DNA from: Nitrospiraceae bacterium | GTDB taxonomy: Bacteria; Nitrospirota; Nitrospiria; Nitrospirales; Nitrospiraceae | NCBI GenBank assembly: GCA_009692155.1 | Contig: SHZW01000002.1 | Location: 62,001-126,000 of the forward strand | Direction of reading: 5' to 3' | DNA length: 64,000 bases | Shown: positions 62,691 through 64,000 of the stretch, piece by piece | Numbering within the stretch: the stretch's first letter is position 1 | Layout: each line of letters starts with the position of its first letter | Notes under the pieces: model-generated | Seen by the model: the letters and a program-made list of their open reading frames with translations, nothing else | Database searches by the model: none | What the model was told of the DNA's origin: nothing | Position numbers and translations under genes: made by a program

Positions 62691-63682
62691 CGGCACTCAA
62701 GCCGCTCGTCGTCATCGTCGGCCCGACGGCGGTCGGGAAAAGCCACATTGCGATTCTTGTCGCGAAGGCGCTGGGGACGGAGGTGTTGACCGCGGATTCC
62801 CGTCAGGTGTATCGCGGGATGGACATCGGCACGGATAAACCGTCTGCGGGAGAACGTCAGGGCGTCCCTCACCGGTTGATCGATCTGGTCGATCCCGATC
62901 AACCGTTCAATACGGGGGAGTTTCGCCGGCACGCCGTGGCTGAAATTACCCGGCTGCATCACGAGGGAAAAGTCCCGCTTCTGGTCGGCGGGACCGGGCT
63001 CTATGTGCGGACGGTGCTGCGTGGCTTGTGGGAAGGGCCTCCGGCCGACTGGGAGTTTCGCCGGAGACTGGCGCAGGACGCGGATGCGAACGGGGCGGAC
63101 CGTCTCTACCGGCAGCTGGTCCAGGTGGATCCGGAATCCGCCCGCCGGCTGCACCCCAACGATCGCGCGAAGATCATTCGCGCCCTGGAAGTCTTTCATC
63201 TGCTGGGCCGTCCGTTGTCGGAAGAACACAAGCGGCATGCCTTTGCCGACCGGCCGTTCGCGCCGCTGCTCATCGGCCTCACCCGCGAGCGGCCCTCGCT
63301 CTTTCGGCTGGTCGATGACCGGGTCGAAGTGGAATTGGCCAAGGGCCTGGTGGAGGAAACCCGCAGCTTGATGAGCAAAGGCTACGGGCGGGATCTGGGT
63401 TCGATGAAAGGGCTGGGGTACAAGCAGATGGCCGGCTATCTCGCCGGCGACTACGACTATGAGGAAGCGGTTCGCCGTCTCAAGCGCGACACCCGGCACT
63501 TCGCCAAGCGTCAACTGACCTGGTTCCGCAAGGAGCCGGGGATGATGTGGCTGTCGATTGAAGATACAGAGACACCGGCGCAGGTTGCCGACCGGATTGT
63601 CGGCGAGGCGGAACGGTTTTTACGGGAGTTGATGGAGCAGACGGGATCACCGGTCACGCTCTCAGCAGCTCGTGCGGAGTAG
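62645..63682 (+). CDS. miaA: tRNA dimethylallyltransferase
   Basis: Adds the isopentenyl group to A37 of tRNAs reading U-starting codons. P-loop [23 protein letters not shown], substrate motif [30 protein letters not shown] and the C-terminal [21 protein letters not shown] are diagnostic. 345 residues. The ATG at 62645 adds about 20 residues ([20 protein letters not shown]) before the core, encoded largely by the right half of the iterated repeat; typical MiaA proteins start just before the P-loop. An ATG at 62612 is also in frame. Confidence 0.95.
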   Translation: MKKQSLPITDHASRFTALKPLVVIVGPTAVGKSHIAILVAKALGTEVLTADSRQVYRGMDIGTDKPSAGERQGVPHRLIDLVDPDQPFNTGEFRRHAVAEITRLHHEGKVPLLVGGTGLYVRTVLRGLWEGPPADWEFRRRLAQDADANGADRLYRQLVQVDPESARRLHPNDRAKIIRALEVFHLLGRPLSEEHKRHAFADRPFAPLLIGLTRERPSLFRLVDDRVEVELAKGLVEETRSLMSKGYGRDLGSMKGLGYKQMAGYLAGDYDYEEAVRRLKRDTRHFAKRQLTWFRKEPGMMWLSIEDTETPAQVADRIVGEAERFLRELMEQTGSPVTLSAARAE

Positions 63683-63684
63683 GC

Positions 63685-64000
63685 ATGGCGAAACCTCATG
63701 CGGACATCGGCATCATCGGCGGCAGCGGCCTCTATAATATAGAGGGACTGTCGGGTGTCCGTGAAGTGCGGGTCCGGACTCCATTCGGGGAGCCGTCGGA
63801 CGCGCTGATCGTGGGCACGCTCGATGGAGTGCGGGTGGCGTTTCTGTCCAGGCACGGACGCGGGCACCGGATTGCGCCCACCGACATCAATTACCGCGCG
63901 AACATCTATGCGCTCAAGACGCTCGGCGTGGCGCGGGTCATTTCTGTGAGCGCCGTGGGAAGCATGAAGGAGACGCTCAAGCCGGGGCATATCGTCCTGC
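63685..64000 (+). CDS. S-methyl-5'-thioadenosine phosphorylase (partial)
   Basis: First 105 residues before the window ends. [90 protein letters not shown] matches the methylthioadenosine phosphorylase branch of the PNP family; the [19 protein letters not shown] motif is specific to it. It recycles MTA from polyamine and related synthesis. It starts 2 bases after the miaA stop. Confidence 0.92.
   Translation, partial: MAKPHADIGIIGGSGLYNIEGLSGVREVRVRTPFGEPSDALIVGTLDGVRVAFLSRHGRGHRIAPTDINYRANIYALKTLGVARVISVSAVGSMKETLKPGHIVL

Overview
The window looks like a chromosomal segment of a Gram-negative, high-GC bacterium. Gene content and order (TPP-riboswitch thiC with a Thi4-type thiazole synthase, gap-pgk-tpiA-secG, tolQRAB-pal with two CpoB-like genes, LapB with a LapA-like membrane part, MraZ next to a small HTH protein) fit Nitrospira or a relative in Nitrospirota. 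This is inference: there is no 16S gene and no search was run. Genes are dense, strands switch often, and there is no prophage, insertion sequence with transposase, or CRISPR array.

Layout. 1-3900: iron-uptake operon on the minus strand (Fur, binding protein, permease, truncated ATPase). 3900-10800: orphan Panacea-like protein, O-methyltransferase, EamA transporter, MscS, MscL, NTF2-like protein, PhoD-like lipoprotein and small hypotheticals. 10800-12150: AT-richer ankyrin gene broken by a frameshift. 12300-18700: YgfZ-like protein, pseudo-receiver, TPR protein, Thi4, ThiC with TPP riboswitch, NadA. 18700-24100: IleS-LspA, DUF2024 protein, UppP, helix-hairpin-helix lipoprotein. 24200-27700: MacA/MacB-type exporter in three genes. 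28100-35250: RusA, MraZ, HTH protein, frameshifted ComF, then an ABC ATPase and a large FtsX-type permease with PyrD and a LuxR-type regulator between them. 35280-42150: BioB, LapB, RsfS, NadD, ProB, Obg, L27, L21. 42300-49100: DUF1566 protein, frameshifted Ser/Thr kinase, IlvE, SecG, TpiA, Pgk, Gap. 49240-54600: PEGA fragment, TrpS, site-2 protease, LpoA-like protein, XerC/D recombinase, tRNA-Val and tRNA-Asp. 54640-64000: tolQRAB-pal-cpoB-cpoB2-mutL-miaA and the start of an MTA phosphorylase gene.

The most unusual signal is between genes. At least 13 spacers hold short degenerate tandem 'words' of about 5-12 bases, often followed by the same word in reverse complement, giving long imperfect hairpins. 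The words fall into a few families reused at distant loci, and at three places they run into the 5' end of a coding region. Two further repeat families occur: three copies of a ~210-bp element with matching inverted ends, two of them flanked by TA (MITE-like), and one 126-bp element with 22-23-bp inverted ends. The tolB-pal junction carries a ~134-bp tandem duplication that has produced a 44-codon ORF. Three genes (ankyrin protein, comF, Ser/Thr kinase) are each split by a single frameshift and need read-level checking before being called dead.
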